From Pseudomonadota bacterium (GTDB lineage Bacteria; Chloroflexota; UBA6077; JAJPGT01): a stretch of DNA of 41,350 nt. Shown in pieces: positions 16,049 through 24,197 of this stretch. The translations under genes were made by a program, and so were the position numbers. The number at the start of each line of letters is the position of its first letter. Position 1 is the first letter of the stretch. The notes below the pieces were generated by a model. The model was not told the DNA's origin. It saw only the letters and a list, made by a program, of their open reading frames with translations, and ran no database searches. Location of the stretch: positions 1 to 41,350 of the forward strand of contig JAJPGT010000048.1 of assembly GCA_021325655.1 (NCBI GenBank), given 5' to 3'.

Positions 16049-16054
16049 ATTGTA
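16049..16054 (-). promoter_or_regulatory. -10 element for the TPR gene
   Basis: Minus-strand TACAAT (five of six consensus positions), predicted start about 16042, leader about 31 nt before ATG 16011. The rest of the spacer 16012-16457 holds no convincing gene. It contains a 22-bp near-copy of the malic enzyme start (16282-16303), the importer promoter and a tandem repeat. Confidence 0.4.
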
Positions 16055-16395
16055 CTACAGACGTGGGTCGCTCAGCTTCATCGTTTCTTCGCGTGCGATT
16101 TAACTTCGTCGCAGGAGTGAGCCTGGTTCCAGGATGCGGGCCGGGCCGGTAGGCTCCAGCATGATCGATCCCCCCACCTCCAACACTCTGCGTGTCCTCC
16201 GGGCTGGCGTCCCCCACCACCTTGAGGGACGACGCGACGGGCAGTTCGGGCTGCCGGACGCGGCGACGGTCGCCGGGCTGGTGCCACTGGGCAGCAGTTC
16301 CATACGCGCGCGTTCCTCGTCGGGGTGGGATGTCGGCAGGATAGCCCCATTCATCCCGAACCACGGTGCGCCGCGGCGCTGGCCGGCCGAATGTG

Positions 16396-16401
16396 TATGA
16401 T
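16396..16401 (+). promoter_or_regulatory. -10 element of the amino acid importer operon
   Basis: TATGAT, five of six consensus positions, with no clear -35. The predicted start near 16408 gives a leader of about 50 nt that includes the tandem 15-bp repeat and the GGAGGGAG ribosome site. Confidence 0.4.
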
Positions 16402-16416
16402 CTTTGCCCGGGGCGC

Positions 16417-16446
16417 TCCGATCGCCTTGAGTCCGATCGCCTTGAG
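16417..16446 (+). repeat. tandem 15-bp direct repeat in the importer leader
   Basis: tccgatcgccttgag occurs twice, head to tail, at 16417-16431 and 16432-16446, ending directly before the ribosome-binding site of the substrate-binding protein gene. It could be a slippage duplication or a pair of binding sites. Confidence 0.8.
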
Positions 16447-16457
16447 GGAGGGAGAGC

Positions 16458-17396
16458 ATGGCTCAGATGGAGCAGTCGAGTGGGTCGTCGCGGCGGCAGT
16501 TCCTCAGAAGATCCGCCCTGTTGGCCGGGCTGGCGGCCGGCGTGAGCGCGCTGCTGAGCGCCTGCCAGCTCGGGGCGCCAGCCGGCGGCAATACCGCGCC
16601 AGCGCAGACGGGCACCACCGTGGGTGGCAAACTGGGCGAGGTACTGCAACGCGGCAAGGTGATCGTCGGTACGGGCAGCACCAACCCGCCGTGGCATTTC
16701 GAGGACGAGAGCGGCAACCTGGTGGGGATGGATATCGAGATGGCCAAGATCGTCTCGAAGGGGCTGTTCGACAAGGACGACAAGATCGAGTTCGTCAAGC
16801 AGAAGCCGGACGCCCGCATTCCGAACCTGCAGACCGACAAGGTCGACGTGGTGATCCAGTTTATGACGGTCACCCCGCAGCGGGCTCAGAACGTAGAGTT
16901 CACTATCCCCTACTACCGGGAAGCGGTGAACCTGCTGCTGCCGGCCAGCTCGCCGTATAACGGCGCCAAGGACATGATCGGCAAGAAGACCAAGATCTCC
17001 ATCCTGCAGAATAGCTTCGCTGAGGACCTGGTACACCACGGGGTGCCGGATGCCGAGGTGATGCAGCTCGACACCCAGGCAAACGCGATCCTAGCGCTGG
17101 ACTCCGGCCGGGTGGACGCCGCGGCGGTGGACGACTCGACCTGCCGCTGGCTGTATACCCAGAACCCGGGCAAGTACAAGGTGGGTAACTACTCCTGGGA
17201 CGCCAACACCTACTCGATGGCGGTCAAGCCGGGCGACCAGCGCTGGCTCAACTGGTTGAACACCGTCATCCACGAGGCGGTGCTCGGGCTGGGCTACCCG
17301 GACTACGCCGCGGCGTTCAAGAAGTACTTCGGGGTGGACATTCCCGTTCCTCAGGCGGGCTTCCCGATCGAGTACGGCGGGCTCCAGAGGTCATAG
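16458..17396 (+). CDS. polar amino acid ABC transporter, substrate-binding lipoprotein
   Basis: The extracytoplasmic receptor of a PAAT-family (SBP_bac_3) importer, 312 aa. The N-terminus combines a twin-arginine signal (SRRQFLRRS, residues 11-19) with a lipobox LSAC, lipid-modified Cys36. It is therefore probably folded before export and anchored in the membrane. The mature part shows LQRGKVIVGTGSTNPPWHFED, GMDIEMAKIV, DVVIQFMTVTPQRAQNVEFTIP and AVDDSTCRWL, the standard sequence path of type II binding proteins for polar amino acids. GGAGGGAG precedes the ATG. Genes for two permeases and the ATPase follow on the same strand. The ligand may be an acidic or polar amino acid but cannot be fixed from sequence. 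Confidence 0.9.
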   Translation: MAQMEQSSGSSRRQFLRRSALLAGLAAGVSALLSACQLGAPAGGNTAPAQTGTTVGGKLGEVLQRGKVIVGTGSTNPPWHFEDESGNLVGMDIEMAKIVSKGLFDKDDKIEFVKQKPDARIPNLQTDKVDVVIQFMTVTPQRAQNVEFTIPYYREAVNLLLPASSPYNGAKDMIGKKTKISILQNSFAEDLVHHGVPDAEVMQLDTQANAILALDSGRVDAAAVDDSTCRWLYTQNPGKYKVGNYSWDANTYSMAVKPGDQRWLNWLNTVIHEAVLGLGYPDYAAAFKKYFGVDIPVPQAGFPIEYGGLQRS

Positions 17397-17405
17397 CAGG
17401 TCCCG

Positions 17406-17438
17406 TGGCGGCCGGGAGCCCGGTGCTCCCGGCCGCCA
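17406..17438 (+). promoter_or_regulatory. intercistronic hairpin between receptor and permease genes
   Basis: tggcggccgggagc (17406-17419) pairs perfectly with gctcccggccgcca (17425-17438) across a ccggt loop, giving a 14-bp stem directly after the lipoprotein stop codon. No U-tract follows. Such hairpins between receptor and permease genes commonly protect the upstream message and lower downstream expression. Confidence 0.65.
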
Positions 17439-17455
17439 GGCCAGGGAGGGTGGCG

Positions 17456-18118
17456 ATGTACATCCTGCGCTGGCAGGTCATCCTCGACAACCTGTCGATG
17501 CTGCTCAACGGGCTGGTGATGGGCCTCGCCATCGCCGTCGCCTCGATCTTCATCGGCGCGATGATCGGGCTCTGCGCGGCTTTCGCGCGCACGTCGTCCA
17601 ATCGGACGCTGAACCGGGTCGCGGCGACGTACGTCGATGTTGTCCGCAACATCCCGTTGCTGCTGATCATCTTCTTCGTCTACTTCGGCCTGCCGTCGCT
17701 GTCGATCAGCTTCTTGAACCACATCGCTTCGCTGATCCTGGCGATGGCGATCTACTCCGGGGCCTACCTCACAGAGATCTTCCGCGCCGGCATCCTGGCG
17801 GTAAGCCGGGGCCACCTGGAGGCAGGCAGGTCGATCGGGCTAACGCACTGGCAGGTGGTGCGCTACGTTACCCTGCCGCTGATGTTCCGCACCGTGCTGC
17901 CCTCGCTCAGCAACACCCTGATCTCGCTGTTCAAGGACACCTCGCTCGGCAGCGCCATCTCCGTCCCGGAGCTGACCTACGCCGGCAGCGTGCTGAACAC
18001 CAACACCTGGCGCATCGTCGAGACCTGGACAGCGGTCGGGGCGCTGTACCTGGGCACGTGCTACGGGCTCGCCTTCCTGCTGCGCCGGGTCGAGCGCCGC
18101 TTCCTGGTCTGGGCCTAG
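17456..18118 (+). CDS. polar amino acid ABC transporter permease 1
   Basis: An inner-membrane subunit of the importer, 220 aa, with about five membrane spans of the HisMQ/GlnP type. The start ATG 17456 (MYILRWQVILDNLSML) is chosen for GGGAGGG just upstream; a GTG 51 nt earlier lies within the hairpin. The conserved NIPLLLIIFFVYFGLP and the ATPase-docking EAA loop (HLEAGRSIGLTHWQVVRYVTLP) are intact. It forms a pair with the next gene, typical of heterodimeric PAAT channels. Confidence 0.9.
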   Translation: MYILRWQVILDNLSMLLNGLVMGLAIAVASIFIGAMIGLCAAFARTSSNRTLNRVAATYVDVVRNIPLLLIIFFVYFGLPSLSISFLNHIASLILAMAIYSGAYLTEIFRAGILAVSRGHLEAGRSIGLTHWQVVRYVTLPLMFRTVLPSLSNTLISLFKDTSLGSAISVPELTYAGSVLNTNTWRIVETWTAVGALYLGTCYGLAFLLRRVERRFLVWA

Positions 18119-18131
18119 AAGGGGGGACGCG

Positions 18132-18776
18132 ATGCAGGTGGTGTTGGACAACTTCCACCTGATGCTGGCCGGGCTGTTCGTCACCATCCAGCTCTCCCTG
18201 CAGGTCATCCTGCTCGGAACGCTAGTAGGGATCGTCGGCGGCGTCCTGCTGCTGTACGGCCCGGGCCTGGTGCGCGGCCTCGTCCGCGTCTACGTGGACA
18301 TCATCCGCGGGCTGCCACTGTTGGTTACGATCTTCATCATCTTCTATGGCATCCCCGCCATCGGCATCCCGATGCCAAAGTTCACCGCCGCGGTGCTGGC
18401 GCTGACGTTTTTCGCCGGCGCCCACATGACCGAGATCGTCCGCGGCGCCATCGGCTCAATCCCCCGCGGCCAGACCGAGGCCGGGATGTCGATCGGGCTC
18501 ACCTTCCTGCAGCGGCTGCGCTACGTCATCTTCCCACAGGCGATCCGGCGCATGGTCCCGCCGTGGGTAAACCTGTCGGTCGAGCTCATCAAGGGCTCGT
18601 CGCTGGTGTCGCTGGTGAGCATCACCGACCTGATGCTCTCGACCCAGGAGATTCTGGAGCGGACCGCCAAGCCGATTCCGTTTTACATCACCGCCGGCGT
18701 GATCTACTTCATTCTGTGCTACGGCTTCGCCACGTTCGGCAATCGTCTGGAACGTCGATTTGCCTACTATGACTAG
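18132..18776 (+). CDS. polar amino acid ABC transporter permease 2
   Basis: The second membrane subunit, 214 aa, begins 13 nt after permease 1 with a strong G-rich ribosome site. It has the GL-P-L-TIFIIFYGIP segment and the EAA motif QTEAGMSIGLTFLQRLRYVIFPQ near residues 115-137, so it docks the ATPase. About five membrane spans. It likely heterodimerises with permease 1; the two proteins are clearly related but not near-identical. Confidence 0.9.
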   Translation: MQVVLDNFHLMLAGLFVTIQLSLQVILLGTLVGIVGGVLLLYGPGLVRGLVRVYVDIIRGLPLLVTIFIIFYGIPAIGIPMPKFTAAVLALTFFAGAHMTEIVRGAIGSIPRGQTEAGMSIGLTFLQRLRYVIFPQAIRRMVPPWVNLSVELIKGSSLVSLVSITDLMLSTQEILERTAKPIPFYITAGVIYFILCYGFATFGNRLERRFAYYD

Positions 18777-18847
18777 CCGCGCCGTACCGCTCGCCGGCGC
18801 ATACCACGCCTTTCAGCGACGTGGAGCGGCCGTGAAAGGGAGACAGC

Positions 18848-19669
18848 ATGCAGGACACGGCGACTGAGCGCCGCGCCGCCCAGCCGCGGCCCGAGCAGGG
18901 CGGCAAGATGATCGTCATTCAGGACCTGCACAAGTGGTTCGGCCAGTACGAGGTGCTGCGTGGGATCGACCTGGAGGTGACGCCCGGCGAGGTGCTTGTC
19001 ATTATCGGCCCGAGCGGCTCCGGCAAGACTACGCTGCTGCGCTGCATCAACTTCCTGGAGGAGTACCAGCAGGGACGGATCTACATCGACGGCAAGCTGA
19101 TGGGCTACCGCGAGCAGGGCGGCCGGCTGGTGAAGTTGCCCGATCGCGAGGTCTCCAAGATGCGGGCCGACGTCGCGATGGTGTTTCAGCTCTTCAACCT
19201 GTTTCCGCACATGACCGCACTGGAGAACGTCGCCCTGGGGCCGATGAAAGTGCGGGGGCTCTCCAAGCAGGCGGCCTACGCCCGGGCGCGCGAGGTGCTG
19301 GAGCGCGTCGGGCTAGCAGACAAGGTCGAGGCCTATCCCTCGAAGCTCTCCGGCGGGCAGCAGCAGCGGGTGGGGATCGCCCGGGCGCTCGCGATGGAGC
19401 CGAAGATCATCCTGTTCGACGAGGTGACCTCGGCACTCGACCCAGAGCTAGTGGGGGAGGTGCTGGCAGTAATGAAACAGCTTGCCCAGAGTCACGGCGT
19501 CACCATGCTCGTTGTCACGCATGAGATGCTCTTCGCCCGCGAGGTGGCGGACCGCATCGTCTTCATGGACGGTGGCAAGATCGTCGAGCAAGGAACGCCT
19601 GAAGCCGTCTTCACCAGCCCACACAGCGAGCGGCTGCGCGCCTTCCTGAAACGCTTCTTCGAACGCTAG
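18848..19669 (+). CDS. polar amino acid ABC transporter ATP-binding protein
   Basis: The energising ATPase of the importer (GlnQ/HisP type), 273 aa, with GGGAG ahead of the ATG. Walker A is [12 protein letters not shown], the Q-loop region is [13 protein letters not shown], and the signature is [15 protein letters not shown]. Walker B is [14 protein letters not shown] and the switch His is VVTHEM. The Walker B tail DEVTSALDP is the typical PAAT form rather than DEPTSALDP. A 20-residue N-terminal extension before [12 protein letters not shown] is unusual; ATG 18908 would give the standard length, but the ribosome site favours the longer form. It is the last gene of the operon. No separate terminator is evident, although the MFS gene that follows has its own -10. 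Confidence 0.92.
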   Translation: MQDTATERRAAQPRPEQGGKMIVIQDLHKWFGQYEVLRGIDLEVTPGEVLVIIGPSGSGKTTLLRCINFLEEYQQGRIYIDGKLMGYREQGGRLVKLPDREVSKMRADVAMVFQLFNLFPHMTALENVALGPMKVRGLSKQAAYARAREVLERVGLADKVEAYPSKLSGGQQQRVGIARALAMEPKIILFDEVTSALDPELVGEVLAVMKQLAQSHGVTMLVVTHEMLFAREVADRIVFMDGGKIVEQGTPEAVFTSPHSERLRAFLKRFFER

Positions 19670-19687
19670 GGGGCGCCGCCGTCGTGG

Positions 19688-19693
19688 TATCCT
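19688..19693 (+). promoter_or_regulatory. -10 element giving a leaderless MFS transcript
   Basis: TATCCT ends 6 nt before the GTG at 19700, which puts the predicted transcript start on the start codon itself. There is no Shine-Dalgarno. Confidence 0.4.
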
Positions 19694-19699
19694 TGGGCG

Positions 19700-20956
19700 G
19701 TGGCCTCCTCGCCGCGCAGCGTATTCTCCCGCGACGTTCGGCTGCTGTTCGCCAGCTTGTTCCTGGCGAACCTGCCGCTAGGCTATCTCCAGGTCGTCCT
19801 GCCCCTGTACCTGAACCGGGTCGGGCTGGATCCGGCGCTGATCGGGCTGCTGTACACCGTCTCCGGGCTGGTCACCGCGGCGCTGGTCGCCCTCTCCGGG
19901 GTGCTGGCCGACCGCTTTAGCCGGCGCTGGTTCGTCATCTGGGGCACGGCGCTGCCGATCCTCAGCTACCTGGTGTTTGCGCTCTCCACTGCCCCCGGCT
20001 GGCTGCTCGTCGCCAGCACGCTCGGCGGCGTAGGGCTGGCCGGTGGCGCTGCCGGGGCGATGACCGCCGCCGCGTTCGACGCGCTCCTCGCTGAGCACAC
20101 CCCGCCGCGCCACCGCACCCAGGTGTTCGCCTGGTCGCAGGCGATCTGGGACCTGGCGCTCGCGGTCGGCTCGCTCGGGGCCGGGCTGCCGGAGTGGATC
20201 CGCGCCGCGCTCCCGGCCATGGGGGAGCTGGAGGCGTACCGCCCCCCGTTCTTCGGGCTGATCGTCCTGGCGGCGGTCGCCACCCTGCTCGCCCTGCCGG
20301 TGCGCGACCAGCAGGAGGTGGCGCACCAGCGCGCCAGCGGCCGGAGCTGGCTCCCGCGCCGCTCGCGCGGCCCGATCGCCCGCTATGCGTTTGCCGTGGG
20401 CCTGCTCGGGCTGGGGCTAGGGACCGCGGTGCAGCTCATGCCGCTATGGTTCCGGCTGCGCTTCGGGACAGACGAGGCGGCGCTCGGCCCCTGGTACGCC
20501 GCCTCGGGAACGCTCTCGATCCTGGCGCTGGTGCTGGCTCCCTGGCTGGAGCGACGCGCAGGCGGTGCGCGGCTGGTGATGGCAGCGCAGGTGAGCGGCG
20601 CCGCCTGCCTGCTGCTGGTCGCGCTGTCCGGCAGCTACGAGCAGGCAGCGGCCCTGTTCCTCGCTCGCAACGTGCTGACCAACCTCTCCTGGCCCGTCCA
20701 GCAGGCGCTGCTGATGGCGGCGGTGCCCCCGGAGGAGCGGGCGACAGCGGCGGGGATCGGGTTCTCGGTGTGGGGCATCACCAACTCACTCGGTCCGGCC
20801 CTGGGTGGGGTGCTGCTCAGCACCGGGAGTCTCTGGCTCCCGCTCGTCGTCGCCGCCAGCGCCTATGCGTGTGCCGGAATCGTCTTCGGGCTCGGCTTCC
20901 GACCCGCCGCTGGCACGGTTCCGGCGACGAAGCCAGAAACGGCCAGCAGCGGCTGA
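19700..20956 (+). CDS. major facilitator superfamily transporter
   Basis: An inner-membrane transporter, 418 aa, with about 12 hydrophobic spans in two six-helix halves. The MFS loop 2-3 signature is present as GVLADRFSRRWFVIWG (usual G-x-x-x-D-R-x-G-R-R). A central cytoplasmic loop rich in Arg (RASGRSWLPRRSRG) divides the halves. It could export drugs or metabolites; substrate is unknown. The GTG start is inferred from the immediate -10 box and from the beginning of the protein (first span about residues 14-34). It follows the ABC operon by 30 bp and precedes the deacetylase. Confidence 0.88.
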   Translation: MASSPRSVFSRDVRLLFASLFLANLPLGYLQVVLPLYLNRVGLDPALIGLLYTVSGLVTAALVALSGVLADRFSRRWFVIWGTALPILSYLVFALSTAPGWLLVASTLGGVGLAGGAAGAMTAAAFDALLAEHTPPRHRTQVFAWSQAIWDLALAVGSLGAGLPEWIRAALPAMGELEAYRPPFFGLIVLAAVATLLALPVRDQQEVAHQRASGRSWLPRRSRGPIARYAFAVGLLGLGLGTAVQLMPLWFRLRFGTDEAALGPWYAASGTLSILALVLAPWLERRAGGARLVMAAQVSGAACLLLVALSGSYEQAAALFLARNVLTNLSWPVQQALLMAAVPPEERATAAGIGFSVWGITNSLGPALGGVLLSTGSLWLPLVVAASAYACAGIVFGLGFRPAAGTVPATKPETASSG

Positions 20957-20998
20957 CCCCCGACGCGCGGCGGCTCACGCGGCCGGTTCCGTGTGTGC

Positions 20999-21004
20999 TA
21001 CCAT
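20999..21004 (+). promoter_or_regulatory. possible -10 element for the deacetylase gene
   Basis: TACCAT matches four of six positions and would give a leader of about 23 nt containing GAGG ahead of GTG 21034. No -35 is visible, so this is weak. Confidence 0.2.
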
Positions 21005-21033
21005 GGCGGACCCTGCAGCCCGAGGTACCTGCC

Positions 21034-22017
21034 GTGCGCTGCTGCCTGGTGCTCTCCGTACTCGTCCTTCTGACGTCCCTGCTGTCTGTCCCTGTGGCCG
21101 CTCCCGCCCTGGATGGCTGCAGCTTCACCCTCGGCTTCAAAACGCTGCACGACCTGATCCCGGACATCGTGGGCGACTGCGCCGGTGTGGAGACGTACAA
21201 CCCGGACAACGACGACGAGATTCAGATCACCACCCACGGGCTGCTGGTCTGGCGCAGAGCGGACAACTGGACCGCCTTTACCGATGGCGCGACGACCTGG
21301 ATCAACGGCCCCTGCGGGTTGCAGAGCCGCCCGAACGACGTTCGGCTACCCTGGGAGCTGGGCGCCCCCTGCTCGCCCCCGCCTCCCGAGCAGCGCAAGA
21401 CGATTCAGCCGAGCGCCAGGGAGGTGGCGTTTGTCCGCACCCGCCGGCCGGTCGTGGCGCTGACGTTCGATACCGACGGCGTGCTTGGCGCCACGCCGCG
21501 GACGCTGGCCGCGCTACACGACCGTGGCATTCACGCCACCTTCTTCGTCACCGGGCTGTTTGCCAGCCGCTACCCGGGTGTCGTCCGACAGATGGTCGCC
21601 GACGGCCACGAGCTGGGCAACCATAGCTTCTCCCACCCCTACTTCACCCGCTTGTCCGACGCGCTGATCTGGGATGAGCTGGATCGGACCGATGCGCTGA
21701 TCCAGAAGATCACCGGGCAGAGCACCAAGCCGCTGATGCGCATGCCCTTCGGCGCCCGCAACGCCCGGGTGCTGACCGCGGTCGAGACCGATGGCTACCG
21801 CTCGATCTCCTGGTCCGTCGATCCGCGCGACTGGCGCCCTGGGATGACCCCGGACGCGATTACGGCCCAGGTTCTGAGTCGGGTAGCACCAGGCGCGATC
21901 GTGCTCCAGCATTGCTCCGTGGCAGCGAGCGCCGCCGCGCTCCCGGCGATCCTGGACGGCCTGGCGGCCCGCGGCCTGTCAGTGATTCCCGTATCGGACC
22001 TGCTGCAAGACCAGTAG
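21034..22017 (+). CDS. secreted polysaccharide deacetylase (NodB domain, CE4)
   Basis: An exported carbohydrate esterase 4 protein, 327 aa. GTG 21034 starts a clear signal peptide (VRCCLVLSVLVLLTSLL, cleavage near AAPA-LDG) and has GAGG about 9 nt upstream. A roughly 100-residue Cys-containing N-terminal domain of unknown role precedes the NodB domain. Motif 1 is LTFDTDG (Asp146, Asp148, a spaced variant of TFDDG). Motif 2 is NHSFSHP (His197, His201, metal ligands), motif 3 is MRMPFGARN, motif 4 is SWSVDPRDW and motif 5 is IVLQHCS. It probably removes acetyl groups from peptidoglycan or a surface glycan, perhaps the one made by the right-hand gene cluster. Motif 1's extra residue makes substrate class uncertain. 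Confidence 0.85.
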   Translation: MRCCLVLSVLVLLTSLLSVPVAAPALDGCSFTLGFKTLHDLIPDIVGDCAGVETYNPDNDDEIQITTHGLLVWRRADNWTAFTDGATTWINGPCGLQSRPNDVRLPWELGAPCSPPPPEQRKTIQPSAREVAFVRTRRPVVALTFDTDGVLGATPRTLAALHDRGIHATFFVTGLFASRYPGVVRQMVADGHELGNHSFSHPYFTRLSDALIWDELDRTDALIQKITGQSTKPLMRMPFGARNARVLTAVETDGYRSISWSVDPRDWRPGMTPDAITAQVLSRVAPGAIVLQHCSVAASAAALPAILDGLAARGLSVIPVSDLLQDQ

Positions 22018-22254
22018 TCGCCATTCCGCCCGAAAGGGCTGGCGGGTGGGGACGCGCGGTGGCTAGGGCCACTCGGCTTCCGGCCCAACCCTCAAGACAG
22101 CGGCCGCGGACGACCACGGGCGGGCGTCCTGCGCCACGCGCCAGACACCGGAGGGCGCGGCGACCGGGATGAGGCGCTGCTCCAGACAACCAACGGCGAC
22201 CTGATCCGAGCACTGGCGGGGCGAATCGTGGAGAATGAAGCGCCTGGAAACCGT

Positions 22255-22260
22255 TACACT
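22255..22260 (+). promoter_or_regulatory. possible -10 element for the histidine kinase gene
   Basis: TACACT, the same hexamer used at 24710 and on the minus strand at 7960, lies about 100 nt before the preferred kinase start. No matching -35 was found. The rest of the spacer 22018-22368 holds nothing recognisable. Confidence 0.2.
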
Positions 22261-22368
22261 CTGGCTGTTGTCTCCGAACGGAGCGAGCAGCTAAGCGGAG
22301 ATCCCGTACCCCCGGATGAGTCGCGTGCCCATCCGGTTCAGGAGGTATGTATACCCCAGGAGGATGCG

Positions 22369-24120
22369 GTGGAGATCGCCGAGCGAGAGCGGAGCGCGCG
22401 GCGGCTGAACCTGCTGCTGCGGTTCGCGACGGCCAGCGTCTCATCGCTGGACCTGGATACCGTCCTGGGCCAGCTCCTCCGAGACCTGGTCGACGTGGTC
22501 AGCGCGGCCGACATGGGTGGGGTCTACCTCTACGATCCCCGCCAGGGGCTGCTCGTCCCGAACGTCTGCCTTGGCGTCGACAGCGAGGCCTTCCGCCAAA
22601 CCCGGCTGCTGCCGGGGGAGGCCACGTGCGGTGTCGTCTTTGAGACCGGACAGCCCCTGCTCGCCCGCACTCCAGAAGAGGTACGAGCTGCTGAGGCGTT
22701 CCGGGGGGGCACGGTGCGGTCGGAGAACGCGCGTCTGTTCGCCCGGGGGCGCGGTGGGCGAGAGCTACGCAGCACGATCTGCGTGCCGCTGCGCGCGGCT
22801 GACGGCGAGCGGATCGGGACGATCAGCCTTGGCTCGACCACCCTGCCGTTCACGGAGGACGACCTGAGCCTGCTGGAGGCGGTGGCGGCGCAGGTGTCGG
22901 TTGCCATCCGCAATGCCCAGCTCTACGAGCAGGTGCAGCGCCACGCGGCGGAGCTCGAGCGGACGCTGGCCACGCTGCGCCAGACACAGCGGCAGATCAT
23001 CCAGCAGGAGCGGCTGCGGGCGCTGGGGCAGATGGCCAGCGGGATTGCACACGACCTGAACCAATCGCTAGCGCTGGTGGCCGGCTACAGCGATCTGGCG
23101 CAGCAGGCGCTGGAGCGGATCCCGGCCGACGTCGAGACAGCGCGCGCGATCTTTCCGATCATCGCCCAAGCCGCGGTGGACGGCGGCGAGATCGTCAAGC
23201 GCATGCTCACCTTCGCCCGTGGCCGGTCGGATGGCGAGGCGGAGCCGGTAGACGTCGGCGCGCTGGTCCAGGAGGTGGCGCAGCTCACCGCGCCCCGCTG
23301 GCGCGACGCGGCCCAGGCCGAAGGGCGGCCCATCCACCTGGAGATCGAAACCCACGAGGGGACCACGGTGCTGGGCTGGCCAGCCGGGCTGCGCGAGGCG
23401 GTGACGAACCTGATCCTGAACGCGGTCGACGCGCTACCAGCGGGAGGGACTATCCGTCTGGCGGCGCGGCGCGTGGGCGAGACAGTGGAGCTCAGCGTGG
23501 CAGACACCGGCGTGGGGATGCGACCGGAGATCCAGCAGCGGATCTTCGAGCCGTTCTTCACGACCAAGGGCGAACGCGGCACCGGGCTGGGCCTGGCGCA
23601 GGTCTTCGGCATCGTGGAACAGCAAGGGGGCCAGATCCAGGTCGAATCAACGCCGGGCCGAGGGACAACCTTCCATCTCTCCTTCCCGGCGATTACGCCG
23701 CCGCCCCGGGGAGGGGAGCCCGCGCCGCCAGCGCCGCCGTGCCGCTTGCACATCCTGGCGGTGGACGACGAGCCGGCGCTCGCACAGATGCTCGCGGCGA
23801 TGCTCGAGCGGGATGGGCATCGCGTGGTGAAAGCGCTATCGGGCGAGGAGGCGCTCAAGCGGCTGGCAGCGGCGCGGTTCGACGTCGTGATCTCCGACCT
23901 CGGGCTGGGCGCGGGGATCAACGGCTGGGAGCTGATCGAGCAGATACGCCAGCGCTGGCCGAGCATACGGCTCCTGCTGGCAACCGGCTGGGGCGCGGCG
24001 ATCGACCCGTCCGAGGCACGCGCGAGGGGGATCGAGGCGATCGTTGCCAAGCCCTACCGCGTCGCAGACCTGCGTCGGGCGCTCAGCGGCCAGCACCGAG
24101 CCGAGCCGCCGAGCCCGTAA
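22369..24120 (+). CDS. soluble hybrid histidine kinase: GAF - HisKA - HATPase - receiver
   Basis: A cytoplasmic sensor kinase, 583 aa, with no membrane segment. The start is taken at GTG 22369, preceded by AGGAGG with 5-nt spacing; the frame is open to GTG 22228 but lacks a ribosome site there. Domains: short coiled lead, GAF sensor (about 20-175), coiled coil (about 180-210), and HisKA with GIAHDLNQSLALVAGYSDL (phospho-acceptor His228). The ATPase has N-box NLILNAVDAL (from about 346), G1 ADTGVGM, F-box FEPFFTTKG and G2 GTGLGLAQ. The C-terminal receiver has AVDDEPA, phosphorylatable Asp510 (ISDLGLG) and AKPYR. The GAF domain suggests a small-molecule or redox signal. No separate response regulator or DNA-binding partner is adjacent, so the output is unknown. 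Confidence 0.88.
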   Translation: MEIAERERSARRLNLLLRFATASVSSLDLDTVLGQLLRDLVDVVSAADMGGVYLYDPRQGLLVPNVCLGVDSEAFRQTRLLPGEATCGVVFETGQPLLARTPEEVRAAEAFRGGTVRSENARLFARGRGGRELRSTICVPLRAADGERIGTISLGSTTLPFTEDDLSLLEAVAAQVSVAIRNAQLYEQVQRHAAELERTLATLRQTQRQIIQQERLRALGQMASGIAHDLNQSLALVAGYSDLAQQALERIPADVETARAIFPIIAQAAVDGGEIVKRMLTFARGRSDGEAEPVDVGALVQEVAQLTAPRWRDAAQAEGRPIHLEIETHEGTTVLGWPAGLREAVTNLILNAVDALPAGGTIRLAARRVGETVELSVADTGVGMRPEIQQRIFEPFFTTKGERGTGLGLAQVFGIVEQQGGQIQVESTPGRGTTFHLSFPAITPPPRGGEPAPPAPPCRLHILAVDDEPALAQMLAAMLERDGHRVVKALSGEEALKRLAAARFDVVISDLGLGAGINGWELIEQIRQRWPSIRLLLATGWGAAIDPSEARARGIEAIVAKPYRVADLRRALSGQHRAEPPSP

Positions 24121-24131
24121 GCACTCACGCG

Positions 24132-24160
24132 TTGCGGCCTCCCGGCCGGCATGGCATCCT
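24132..24160 (+). promoter_or_regulatory. possible ridA promoter
   Basis: TTGCGG (24132-24137), 17-bp spacer, CATCCT (24155-24160). The predicted start about 24167 gives a 31-nt leader with AGGAAGGAG before the ATG. Confidence 0.3.
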
Positions 24161-24197
24161 GCTGTCCTGCCAAGCTGGCACAGGAAGGAGAGCGCGC

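Noticed and set aside
16078..16459. Several overlapping open frames on both strands in the spacer before the importer operon
   Set aside because: Arg/Pro/Ser-rich composition, no ribosome sites, no recognisable motif; only the short MELLPS similarity stands out and is reported separately.
20194..21033. Upstream extension of the deacetylase frame through the MFS gene
   Set aside because: Shadow of the MFS coding sequence; a signal peptide begins at 21034.
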